64,000 nt of DNA, taken from Longimicrobiales bacterium. Its GTDB lineage: Bacteria; Gemmatimonadota; Gemmatimonadetes; Longimicrobiales; Gaopeijiaceae. Below, in pieces: positions 56,045-63,377 of this stretch. Within the stretch, counting starts at the first letter, position 1, and the number at the start of each line of letters is the position of its first letter. The DNA lies in assembly GCA_958296005.1 (NCBI GenBank), contig CATQHQ010000002.1:1237501-1301500 (forward strand), read 5' to 3'. Position numbers and translations under genes: made by a program. The notes under the pieces were generated by a model that saw only the letters and a list, made by a program, of their open reading frames with translations, had not been told where the DNA came from and did not search any database.

Positions 56045-56764
56045 ATGGCCAAATACCGCAAGCCCGGATCGCCCTCGAAGAAGTCGACGAACCCTGTGGA
56101 TCAGGAAGACGCCTTCGTCGCCAAGACCCTTGAAGTGAGCCATTGGGCCCAGCGAAACCGTCCCATCATCACCCTTGGGCTCGTGGTCGTGGCGCTGGGC
56201 GTGGCGGGCTTCGTCTACTACGGGCGCTACACCGACACGCTGAACGCCGGCGCCGCCAGCCAGTTGGAGGAGCTTCAGCAGCGACTCGACGCGGGGGACC
56301 AGACCGGGGTCCAAGCCGACCTGCAGCTCTTTCTGGAACGCTTCGGCGGGACGCCTTTCGCGGACGAGGCACGGATCGCGCTGGCCCAGGTCAGCACCGA
56401 CTTGGGGGATCCGCACGCTGCGGTGGACGTCCTGGCGCCGCTGGCCCGGGACGTGGGCAGCCCCCTAGGCGCGCAAGCCGCCGGACTGCTGGCCTCGATC
56501 TACGAGGACACGGGCAACACGGAAGCGGCCGAAGGACTCTATCTGCGCCTCGCGGACCGAGCCCAGCTCGGCTTTATGGTCCGCGACGCCCTCGCCGACG
56601 CCGCGCGTCTGCGCCGGGACTCGGGAGACGCCGCAGGCGCCGTGGAGCTGTACGACAGGCTTCTGGACGAGATGGACGAGACGGATCCGGACCGGGGCTT
56701 GATGGAGATGCACCGGGCCGAGGTCGCGGTGGTGGCGGCGCGCAACGGGACGGGCAGCCAGTAG
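56045..56764 (+). CDS. TPR-repeat membrane protein (YfgM/Tpr_21-like)
   Basis: A 239-residue protein. A polar N-terminus of ~40 residues is followed by one membrane helix ('PIITLGLVVVALGVAGFVYY') and then periplasmic helix pairs ('LQLFLERFGGTPFADEARIA', 'AAGLLASIYEDTGNTEAAEG'), as in YfgM, an ancillary SecYEG/chaperone factor. The start ATG 56045 lies close after GAGAG. It is the last gene before the dif-like site and the only plus-strand gene between 51.4 and 64 kb. Confidence 0.75.
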   Translation: MAKYRKPGSPSKKSTNPVDQEDAFVAKTLEVSHWAQRNRPIITLGLVVVALGVAGFVYYGRYTDTLNAGAASQLEELQQRLDAGDQTGVQADLQLFLERFGGTPFADEARIALAQVSTDLGDPHAAVDVLAPLARDVGSPLGAQAAGLLASIYEDTGNTEAAEGLYLRLADRAQLGFMVRDALADAARLRRDSGDAAGAVELYDRLLDEMDETDPDRGLMEMHRAEVAVVAARNGTGSQ

Positions 56765-56814
56765 GCCTTAGACGTACAACCGTGTGTGCCGGGCGTTGTC
56801 TCGCCCGATCCATA

Positions 56815-56842
56815 AGTTCGCATAATATGTATTATGTAAAGT
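56815..56842 (+). other. dif-like XerC/XerD recombination site
   Basis: A 28-base site with the dif layout: left arm AGTTCGCATAA (56815-56825), centre TATGTA (56826-56831), right arm TTATGTAAAGT (56832-56842). From memory, the right arm differs at one base from the XerD arm of B. subtilis dif (TTATGTAAACT), and the left arm at two bases from the XerC arm of E. coli dif (GGTGCGCATAA). It is intergenic and AT-rich in a GC-rich region, and the strand bias of genes changes at this point. Confidence 0.85.
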
Positions 56843-56854
56843 TAGCTGAACGAA

Positions 56855-56943
56855 GTGGAGTCCGGCGAAGACGAATCCCCCGTGGTGGAATCCCCTGCTA
56901 CTGGTGGAACCCGCCGGTAGTGGAGTCTCCGGCTGGTGGAGTC
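56855..56943 (+). repeat. Five short GTGGA(A/G)TC-type direct repeats beside dif
   Basis: GTGGAGTC or close variants start at 56855, 56885, 56904, 56920 and 56936 (spacings 30, 19, 16 and 16 bases). They lie between the dif-like site and the end of the beta-lactamase-family gene and are not in a supported coding frame. The role is unknown; they could be protein-binding sites. Confidence 0.6.
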
Positions 56944-56959
56944 CTCGGTGTCCCACCGC

Positions 56960-58123
56960 CTACCGGAAGAAGGCCTCCACCCTCCCGGCCAGCCCGGTGC
57001 CCAAGGGCGCGCTGGACAGGTTGGCGACGATCGCGACGATCAGCCCCGTGTCCCGGTTCAGCGTGAGGACGGTCGTGCCGCCCACCGAACCGCCGGTGTG
57101 GGACACGACGGCTTCGCCGCGCTCGTTGGTGGTGGTCCGCCAGCCGATTCCGTAGCCCGTCTCCTCTCCGCTGGGCAGCCGCTGGGAGGTGAAGAACAGA
57201 GCGAGCGTCTCGTCGGTCAGAAAGCCTGCGCCGTCGATGTGCGCGGCGGCGAAGATCAGGAGGTCCTCCGGCGTGGAGAGGAAGCCGCCACCGGCCCACT
57301 TGTAGCTGTTGTCCACGTACGGCGCGTTGACGACCCGCCCATCGTTGGTGCCCGTCCGGACGTAGAAGCGGGTCCGGTGCGGGATGATGCTGTCGGTGTG
57401 GCCCGCCACGGTGTGGCGCATCCCCAAGGGCTCGAAGACCGTCCGGTCCATGTACGGCAGAAACGCTTCCCCGCTGGCGCCCTCCACCACGGCGCTGATC
57501 AGGTTCCAGCCGTAGCTGGAGTACGAGTACAGGGTGCCGGGCTCGGCGATGAGGGAATCGTCCTGGAAGATCGCCAGCCCCGACAGGACGGTAGGATACC
57601 GCTCCGACGACAGGTTTTCGGCCGCACTCCGGTAGTGACGGACGCCGCCCAGATGCCCCGCTAGCTGACGGGTCGTCACCGTCCAGCGCTTCTCCGGGAA
57701 CGACGGCACATAGCGCTGCACGGGCGCGTCCAGGTCCAGAGCCCCGGCCTCCAGCAGCACACCCATCGCCGCGGCGGCGATCGGCTTGGACACGCTGCCG
57801 ACCCTGAACTTGGTGAGCGGGGTGACGGGCACGCCGTGGGTCAGGTCGGCGAACCCGAAGCCTTCCGACCACAGCACTTCCCCGCCCCTGCCCACCGCGA
57901 CCGAGAGGCCTGGGATCGATCCCGCGGCGATGACCGAGTCCAGCAGCGCGCGGGCGGCCGCCACCGCCTCGACGCGGGCGGAAGCGACTGCGCCTTCGGC
58001 AACCGCCGCTCCGCGCCTCCCTTGGGCCGAGGCGTCGGCGTGCGTGCCCGCCAAGACAAGGAGCGCCGCGAGAGAGGGCAAGCCGAGTCGCCGGAGCGAG
58101 ACGGGGTGTCGGTTCAGGCTCAT
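56960..58123 (-). CDS. Serine beta-lactamase-family hydrolase (LACTB/class C-like)
   Basis: A 387-residue secreted protein with a signal peptide ('LPSLAALLVLAGTHADASAQ'). The beta-lactamase superfamily active site is visible: SxxK in 'RVGSVSKPIAAAA', YxN in 'YSYSSYGWNLIS', and 'HTGGSVGGTT' in place of KTG. The text 'LDLDAPVQRYVPSFPEKRW' is close to that of LACTB proteins. Likely a peptidase or esterase in the periplasm rather than a true antibiotic-resistance enzyme. It lies 24 bases after the proline dehydrogenase gene. Confidence 0.88.
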   Translation of the reverse strand: MSLNRHPVSLRRLGLPSLAALLVLAGTHADASAQGRRGAAVAEGAVASARVEAVAAARALLDSVIAAGSIPGLSVAVGRGGEVLWSEGFGFADLTHGVPVTPLTKFRVGSVSKPIAAAAMGVLLEAGALDLDAPVQRYVPSFPEKRWTVTTRQLAGHLGGVRHYRSAAENLSSERYPTVLSGLAIFQDDSLIAEPGTLYSYSSYGWNLISAVVEGASGEAFLPYMDRTVFEPLGMRHTVAGHTDSIIPHRTRFYVRTGTNDGRVVNAPYVDNSYKWAGGGFLSTPEDLLIFAAAHIDGAGFLTDETLALFFTSQRLPSGEETGYGIGWRTTTNERGEAVVSHTGGSVGGTTVLTLNRDTGLIVAIVANLSSAPLGTGLAGRVEAFFR

Positions 58124-58147
58124 GGGAAGGTCGCTCGTGCAGAGGGG

Positions 58148-59089
58148 TCAGTCGCGGGAGGGACGTCGCGGGAGGAAGCTGCGAAGAACGAAGCCGAGGT
58201 TGGCCGGACGCTCCGCCAGCCGTCGGACGTACCAGGGGAACCAGTGCTCCCCGTAGCTGATCAGCACGCGCACCAGCTTGTCCTGGCGGGCCAAGCGCTT
58301 CTGTTCCTCCTGGGCGATGCCGTAAAGCATCTGGCACTCGTAGGCGCCGGGGTCGAGTCCCTTGCCCAGCGCCCAAGCCTCGATGCGGCGGATCAGGGCG
58401 GCGTCGTGAGTGGCGAAACCCGCTCTCATGCCGGTCTGCTGAGCGTCGTCGGCCAGCATCCGCACGGCCAAGTCGAAGAACGCCTGGTCCACCGCCGGTT
58501 TCTCCGGGATCGCCACGTCCGGCGGCTCGGCGTAGGCGCCCTTGACCAAGCGGATCCCAGGTCCGAGCGGGATCAGCGATTCCAGGTCCGCGGGCGTCCG
58601 GTAGAGGTAGGCCTGAAGGCAGATCCCGAACTTGGTGTGGTCGGCGCGGATCGAGCGGTAAAGCTCCAGGGTCGGGTCCACATACCGGCTGTACTCCATG
58701 TCGAGCCAGACCCAGTTCCCCATGGCCTCGGCGGCTTCGGTCACCCGCCGGATGGTCCGCTCGGCGACGGCGATTCCCAGGTCGAGTCCCAAGTGCGTCG
58801 GCTTGACCGACAGCTCCGCGTCCAGGCCGCGGGCGGCGACCGTGCCGGCGGCGGCGACGTAGTGGTCAGCCACCGCGTTCGCCTCCGCCTCGTCGGCGAC
58901 GTTCTCGCCCAGACAGGTAATCAGCGTGGGGATGCCGTTCCGCTCCATGCGTTCGGCGGCGTCGAGGGCGTCGTCCAGGGTTTCGCCGGGCATGAAGCGA
59001 CGAACGGCGCGCTTGACGACGCCGTAGCGTGGCAACTTTCCGTTGCACCACTCGTTTTCCGAGATCCGTAGCAGCGTAGATCGGAGCAT
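58148..59089 (-). CDS. Proline dehydrogenase
   Basis: A 313-residue FAD enzyme that oxidises proline to pyrroline-5-carboxylate, the monofunctional form. 'VWLDMEYSRYVDPTLELYRS', 'ICLQAYLYRTPADL' and 'RLVKGAYAEP' are characteristic of PRODH, and 'ECQMLYGIAQEEQKRL' lies near the C-terminus. No pyrroline-5-carboxylate dehydrogenase gene is adjacent. ATG 59089 is chosen as the first methionine before family-like sequence; the frame is open upstream. Confidence 0.9.
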   Translation of the reverse strand: MLRSTLLRISENEWCNGKLPRYGVVKRAVRRFMPGETLDDALDAAERMERNGIPTLITCLGENVADEAEANAVADHYVAAAGTVAARGLDAELSVKPTHLGLDLGIAVAERTIRRVTEAAEAMGNWVWLDMEYSRYVDPTLELYRSIRADHTKFGICLQAYLYRTPADLESLIPLGPGIRLVKGAYAEPPDVAIPEKPAVDQAFFDLAVRMLADDAQQTGMRAGFATHDAALIRRIEAWALGKGLDPGAYECQMLYGIAQEEQKRLARQDKLVRVLISYGEHWFPWYVRRLAERPANLGFVLRSFLPRRPSRD

Positions 59090-59115
59090 CGCCAGAAAGT
59101 TGGTCTCCCGTTGGG

Positions 59116-59772
59116 CTATGCGCCAGCGTCGCCGGACGGCGGCTTGGTGCGATGCGGGCTCGGCTGGCCACTGAGGTCCGCCAACACCATCTCCAAGCGC
59201 TCCATGGCGTCGTCCAGGACGGCTTCCCGCTCCGCGCGGATGTCGTGACGTCCGAAGTGGATCGGCGTTCCGAAGCGGAGGTGGACCGGGTTGCGTCGCG
59301 GGCGGCGGCTCCACCGGGGCCAAGCTTGGAACGACCCCGACACGCCGCAGGGAACCACCGCCACGCCGGCCTTGAGGATCAGGCGGACGGTGCCCCGCCG
59401 CAGGGGCTGGAGGAGACCGTCCCAGCTGCGTTCGCCCTCTGGGTAGATGCACACGGCCTCTCCCTCCTCCAGCAGGCGGAGCGCGGTGCGCACTACCTGC
59501 GGGTCAACCCGGTACCGGCGCGTCGGGATCGCGTTGATGCGGGGCAGCAGCCAGCGGGCAACGGCCCCGGACGAGAACTGGGTGCTCTTGGTAAAGGAGT
59601 GCACGATCCGAGAGCAGTTCGCCTGGATCAGGATCGGGTCCAGCACGCTCTGGTGGTTGGCGATGAGGAAGAACGGCCCCTGGCGGGGGATGTTCTCTCG
59701 CCCTTCAATCTTCGGGCGCACAACGACCGAGATCCCCTTTGCGACGGGCCGGAAGAACTCGTACCAAGTCAT
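59116..59772 (-). CDS. 1-acyl-glycerol-3-phosphate acyltransferase family protein (PlsC-like)
   Basis: A 218-residue acyltransferase. It has the catalytic NHxxxxD motif ('IANHQSVLDPIL') and 'IYPEGERSWDG', the second PlsC motif. It would make phosphatidic acid from lysophosphatidic acid, or acylate a related lipid. No strong membrane helix is seen at the N-terminus. It follows the zinc-ribbon protein by about 20 bases and precedes proline dehydrogenase by 26. Confidence 0.88.
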   Translation of the reverse strand: MTWYEFFRPVAKGISVVVRPKIEGRENIPRQGPFFLIANHQSVLDPILIQANCSRIVHSFTKSTQFSSGAVARWLLPRINAIPTRRYRVDPQVVRTALRLLEEGEAVCIYPEGERSWDGLLQPLRRGTVRLILKAGVAVVPCGVSGSFQAWPRWSRRPRRNPVHLRFGTPIHFGRHDIRAEREAVLDDAMERLEMVLADLSGQPSPHRTKPPSGDAGA

Positions 59773-59791
59773 AGGAGACGGGGCCAGGGCA

Positions 59792-60379
59792 CTACCGGAC
59801 GGCGATCCGCGGCTGGAACTCGCGGACGAACCCCCTGCCCGCCCGCTGGTACGCCTCCCGCACTAGTTGCCGCAACAGGTCCTCCCAGCGCTTGGGCGAG
59901 TCGACCGTGAAGCACAGCTGCACGAGACGGTCGCCGGGAAGCGAGATCTGAAGCGACGACGACGAGGTCTGCACCGCGCGTAGCTCCAGATAGCCCCAGC
60001 GGCCGCTCTGGCCGGAGCTCTCGATCGAGATCGCCTCCCGGTCGGCCGTCGCGGTACCCGGCGACGGTGGGCCCATCGTCTCGCTGTAGCCCAGAAGCTT
60101 GCCCCCCCGCCAGATCGGCGCCTCCCGGACTCGCCAGGACACCATCGCCTGCGCCGAGTACCGCAAGACGCCGCCGGACCCGTCGCCCAGCTCCATGGGC
60201 TGCGACAGCGTCCGCGCCTCCATCTCCCTTGGCCCGCGCCCTGGGGACGCCGCGAAGATCCCGCCGCGCCGGCGCCTGACCCGGAGGCCGCAGGAACGGC
60301 ACCACGCCCGGTCTCCCTTCCCCGCCATCGGGTCGTGACCGCATCCGGGACAGCTGTAGCAGAGGTCGGCGAGCCCCAT
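59792..60379 (-). CDS. Zinc-ribbon protein of unknown function
   Basis: A 195-residue protein. The N-terminus has two Cys pairs ('CYSCPGCGHDPM', 'AWCRSCGLRV') that would bind one zinc. The remainder has predicted beta strands and a C-terminal helix ('RWEDLLRQLVREAYQRAG'). No family recognised. It lies 3 bases after the glycosyltransferase gene and just before an acyltransferase gene, so it may be a soluble partner of lipid or glycan enzymes. Start ATG 60379. Confidence 0.6.
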   Translation of the reverse strand: MGLADLCYSCPGCGHDPMAGKGDRAWCRSCGLRVRRRRGGIFAASPGRGPREMEARTLSQPMELGDGSGGVLRYSAQAMVSWRVREAPIWRGGKLLGYSETMGPPSPGTATADREAISIESSGQSGRWGYLELRAVQTSSSSLQISLPGDRLVQLCFTVDSPKRWEDLLRQLVREAYQRAGRGFVREFQPRIAVR

Positions 60380-60382
60380 CCG

Positions 60383-61105
60383 TCAGAGCCGTCCCGAGAG
60401 GCGCGCAAAGCGAAGCTTCCACACGCGCCAAACGGCCTCCCACAGGATTCGCTTCGACATCTTCGACTCTCCGCTGCGCCGCTCCGTGAAGACGAACGGA
60501 ACCTCGCGAACTGCCAGTCCCGTCCGCCAGACGCGGAACTTGAGTTCGATCTGGAAGCTGTAGCCGCTGGACTCGATGCTGGCGAGGTCAACTGACTCCA
60601 ACGCCTTGCGGCTGTAGAGGTTGAACCCGCCCGTGGCGTCGCTGACGGGCAGGCCCGTGATCGTCCGGGCGTACCACGAGCCGAAGAGGCTCACCAGCAA
60701 GCGGGCCATCGGCCAGTTCACGACCCGGATGCTGCCTCCCAGGTAGCGCGAGCCCACGACCACGCCGACGCCGGCGCTCTGGGCCGCTAGGCGGGGCAGC
60801 GCGTCGGGCGGATGGGAGAGGTCGGCGTCCATGGAGACGAAGAGGTCGAAGGAACGTCGTAGGCCCCAGGTGAAGCCTTCGACGTAGGCGGTTCCCAAGC
60901 CGAGCTTGCCCGGTCTGTGGAGGACGTCCACCCGCTCGTGCTCGGCCGCCAAGGCGTCCGCCGCTTCGCCGGTACCGTCGGGCGAGGCGTCGTCCACCAC
61001 GAGGACGTGGTAGCCGGGGCCTTGCGCCAGGATCATGGGGACGATCCCGGCCAGGTTGGCCCGCTCGTTGTAGGTGGGCACGACCACCAGAACCCGGTCG
61101 GTCAC
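60383..61105 (-). CDS. Polyprenol monophosphomannose synthase-like glycosyltransferase (GT2)
   Basis: A 240-residue GT2 enzyme. 'VVVPTYNERANLAGIV' binds the nucleotide; 'VDDASPDGTG' and 'MDADLSHPPDALP' (DxD-like) are the metal and catalytic motifs, as in Dpm1/Ppm1. It would transfer a sugar to a polyprenyl phosphate. It lacks the C-terminal membrane helices of longer members. GTG start at 61105 overlaps the upstream GT4 stop as GTGA, so the two are likely in one pathway. Confidence 0.88.
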   Translation of the reverse strand: MTDRVLVVVPTYNERANLAGIVPMILAQGPGYHVLVVDDASPDGTGEAADALAAEHERVDVLHRPGKLGLGTAYVEGFTWGLRRSFDLFVSMDADLSHPPDALPRLAAQSAGVGVVVGSRYLGGSIRVVNWPMARLLVSLFGSWYARTITGLPVSDATGGFNLYSRKALESVDLASIESSGYSFQIELKFRVWRTGLAVREVPFVFTERRSGESKMSKRILWEAVWRVWKLRFARLSGRL

Positions 61106-62217
61106 GGCGACGTCCCTTCAACGAGCTCCCGATAGACCTCCAGGTGCCGTTCCACGAGGCGGGCGTTGCTCCAGCGAGCCACCACCCTCTTCCGGGCCGT
61201 CGCGCCGCGCTCCGGGAGCCGGGGGTCCGACAGCAGCGTCGCCACCTTGTCCGCCATCGCCTCCGGGTTCCCGGGCGGGAAGAGGCCGCCCACGGCGTCG
61301 TCCACGATCTCCGGCAGGCCGCCCACCGCCGACGCCGCCACCGGAAGGCCGCACGCCATGCACTCCAGGGCGGCCACCGAGGTCGCCTCCACCAGGGAGG
61401 GAAAGACCGCCAAGTCGCCTCGCAGCAGGAGCTTGGGCATCTCGGCATGAGGCCGGGCACCAAGGAACGTGATCCGCTCGCCCACGCCCAGCTCGGCGGC
61501 CAGCCGTTCGAGCTTGGCGCGCTCGGGGCCGTCGCCGATCACCAAAGCGGTGGCGTCGGTGCGATCCGCGATCAGCGGCATCGCCCGGACGAAGAACTCG
61601 ACGCCGTTCTTGGGGAAGAGCCTCCGAGGCACGACAAGCCGGCGAGCACCGGTCGCTGAACCGTCCGCCGGCCGAAAGATGTCGGTCTCCACGCCGTTGA
61701 CGAGGACTTCGACGGATATCGATGGTCCAAGACTTTCGCCTGCATCGGCTATCTCCTTGCTGGCCGCAAAGTTGTGAGCGCTGAGCTCGACCAACTTGCT
61801 AAGGGCGGCAGCGCTCGGTCTCCGGGCAGCGAGGCGGAGAAAGTGGGAGGTGTGGAGGGTCGTCACCAAGGGAGTGCTGCGGCCCGCCAGCGCCAGTGCG
61901 CAAGGCAAGATCGACGCGAATGCCTGGGCGTGCACCACGTCCGCGTCCTCCGCGACTTCACGAGTTCGGGCAGTGGACCCGGCCGCGTGGGCAAACCACC
62001 CTGCGGGCGTGCGGGACGGGAGCGGGGTGCGCAACACTCGTATTCCCTCGAGGTCCTCTTCTCTGGGCAGGCCAGGACGAGAGAGGGACGTCACCACCGT
62101 GACGGCGTGACCCCGCTCCACCAAGCCCCGGCAAAGGTAATGGACGTGGCTCTCCAGACCCCCCACCTCCGGCGGAAAGTACACGCAGTGGACGAGGACG
62201 TTCAGGCGCCGGGCCAA
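61102..62217 (-). CDS. Glycosyltransferase family 4 protein
   Basis: A 371-residue GT-B enzyme. N-terminal 'YFPPEVGGLESHVHYLCRGL' and C-terminal 'GDLAVFPSLVEATSVAALEC' (EX7E-like) are typical of GT4; 'LVIGDGPERAKLERLAAEL' lies between. It probably adds a sugar to a lipid-linked glycan. The start TTG 62217 lies inside the end of wecB (16-base overlap) and gives the complete first strand 'NVLVHCVYF'. Confidence 0.88.
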   Translation of the reverse strand: MARRLNVLVHCVYFPPEVGGLESHVHYLCRGLVERGHAVTVVTSLSRPGLPREEDLEGIRVLRTPLPSRTPAGWFAHAAGSTARTREVAEDADVVHAQAFASILPCALALAGRSTPLVTTLHTSHFLRLAARRPSAAALSKLVELSAHNFAASKEIADAGESLGPSISVEVLVNGVETDIFRPADGSATGARRLVVPRRLFPKNGVEFFVRAMPLIADRTDATALVIGDGPERAKLERLAAELGVGERITFLGARPHAEMPKLLLRGDLAVFPSLVEATSVAALECMACGLPVAASAVGGLPEIVDDAVGGLFPPGNPEAMADKVATLLSDPRLPERGATARKRVVARWSNARLVERHLEVYRELVEGTSP

Positions 62218-63362
62218 TCTTGCGTCTCCCGGGCCGCGCCGGTCAGGTCGGCGAGCAGGATGTCGGCGATCCGCTCGCCGGCTCGTCCGTCGCCGTAGGG
62301 GTTCGTCACGGCAGCGTCTCGCTGCGCTCCGTCCAGCCGCTTGACGGCCTCTGCGAGGATGCGTCGCGGGTCGGTGCCGACGAGGGTGGCGGTGCCGGCC
62401 TGCACGCCTTCGGGCCGCTCCGTGACCTCTCGCAGAACCAGCGCGTGAACACCGAAGGTGGGCGCCTCTTCCTGTATGCCGCCGGAGTCGGTGAGCACGA
62501 GGCTGGCCCGGCGAAGGACCGCCAGCAGGTCGCCGTACGAGAGCGGAGGGACCAGGTGGACGCGACGGGCATCGCCGAGGATCCGCGTGGCCGGCTCCCG
62601 TACTTGGGGGTTCGGGTGGACCGGATACAGGATATGCACATCGTCGAAGCGCGCTGCTAGCTCCTTGACTGCACCGAAGACCGCCTCCAGCGGCGCACCG
62701 AACGATTCGCGGCGGTGAGCCGTCAGCAGGACGAGGCGGCGGTTGGCCGTCTCGTTGTCCGGCCCCAGGAGCCGAGCCACGCAGGGATCGCTTACCGGCG
62801 GCGGCGCCGCGCTCATCACCTGCAGGGCATCGACGACCGTGTTTCCGGTCACGAACACCCGCTCGGGGGACACCCCCTCCTGCTTCAGTTGCTGGGCCGC
62901 GAGCGGCGTGGGCGCGAAGCAGTAGTCGGCCAGGCAGTCCGTCATGCGTCGGAGCATCTCTTCCGGGAACGGCGACCACTTGTCGTGGCTCCGCAAGCCG
63001 GCTTCGACGTGGGCCAGCTTGCCGCGGTCGAAGAACGTCGAAACGGCGGCGAAGAAGACGGTGGCCGTGTCCCCCTGCACGATCGTCGCATCTGGGCGGA
63101 ACTCCGCGAAGACGCCTTGAAGGCCCTTCAGGCAGGCCCGGCCGACGTCGTGCAGGCTCTGCCCCGCAGTCATCAGCTCCAGGTCCCAATAGGGCTCGAT
63201 GCCGAACGTCGAGACGACCTGGTCCACCATGTCGGCGTGCTGCCCCGTCAAGACCACCCGATGCTCCGAGCCGCCCCGGGCCTCCAGCGCCCGCACCACC
63301 GGCGCCATCTTGACGGCCTCGGGCCGGGTTCCGATCACCGACAGGATCCTAGGGGGCGGCAT
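62202..63362 (-). CDS. wecB: UDP-N-acetylglucosamine 2-epimerase (non-hydrolysing)
   Basis: Converts UDP-GlcNAc to UDP-ManNAc for surface glycans. The 386-residue protein shows 'VIGTRPEAVKMAPVVRAL', 'VLTGQHADMV', 'VQGDTATVF', 'HVEAGLRSHD', 'FVTGNTVVDAL', 'LTAHRRESFG' and 'TDSGGIQEEAPTFG', all conserved in WecB. It lies between a GT2 gene upstream and a GT4 gene downstream in the same direction. Confidence 0.95.
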   Translation of the reverse strand: MPPPRILSVIGTRPEAVKMAPVVRALEARGGSEHRVVLTGQHADMVDQVVSTFGIEPYWDLELMTAGQSLHDVGRACLKGLQGVFAEFRPDATIVQGDTATVFFAAVSTFFDRGKLAHVEAGLRSHDKWSPFPEEMLRRMTDCLADYCFAPTPLAAQQLKQEGVSPERVFVTGNTVVDALQVMSAAPPPVSDPCVARLLGPDNETANRRLVLLTAHRRESFGAPLEAVFGAVKELAARFDDVHILYPVHPNPQVREPATRILGDARRVHLVPPLSYGDLLAVLRRASLVLTDSGGIQEEAPTFGVHALVLREVTERPEGVQAGTATLVGTDPRRILAEAVKRLDGAQRDAAVTNPYGDGRAGERIADILLADLTGAARETQDWPGA

Positions 63363-63377
63363 CGGCCGACGACCGTC

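Noticed and set aside
56898..58376. Longer alternative frame over the beta-lactamase-family gene
   Set aside because: It is out of frame with the clear SxxK and HTGG motifs, and its translation is Arg- and Gly-rich.
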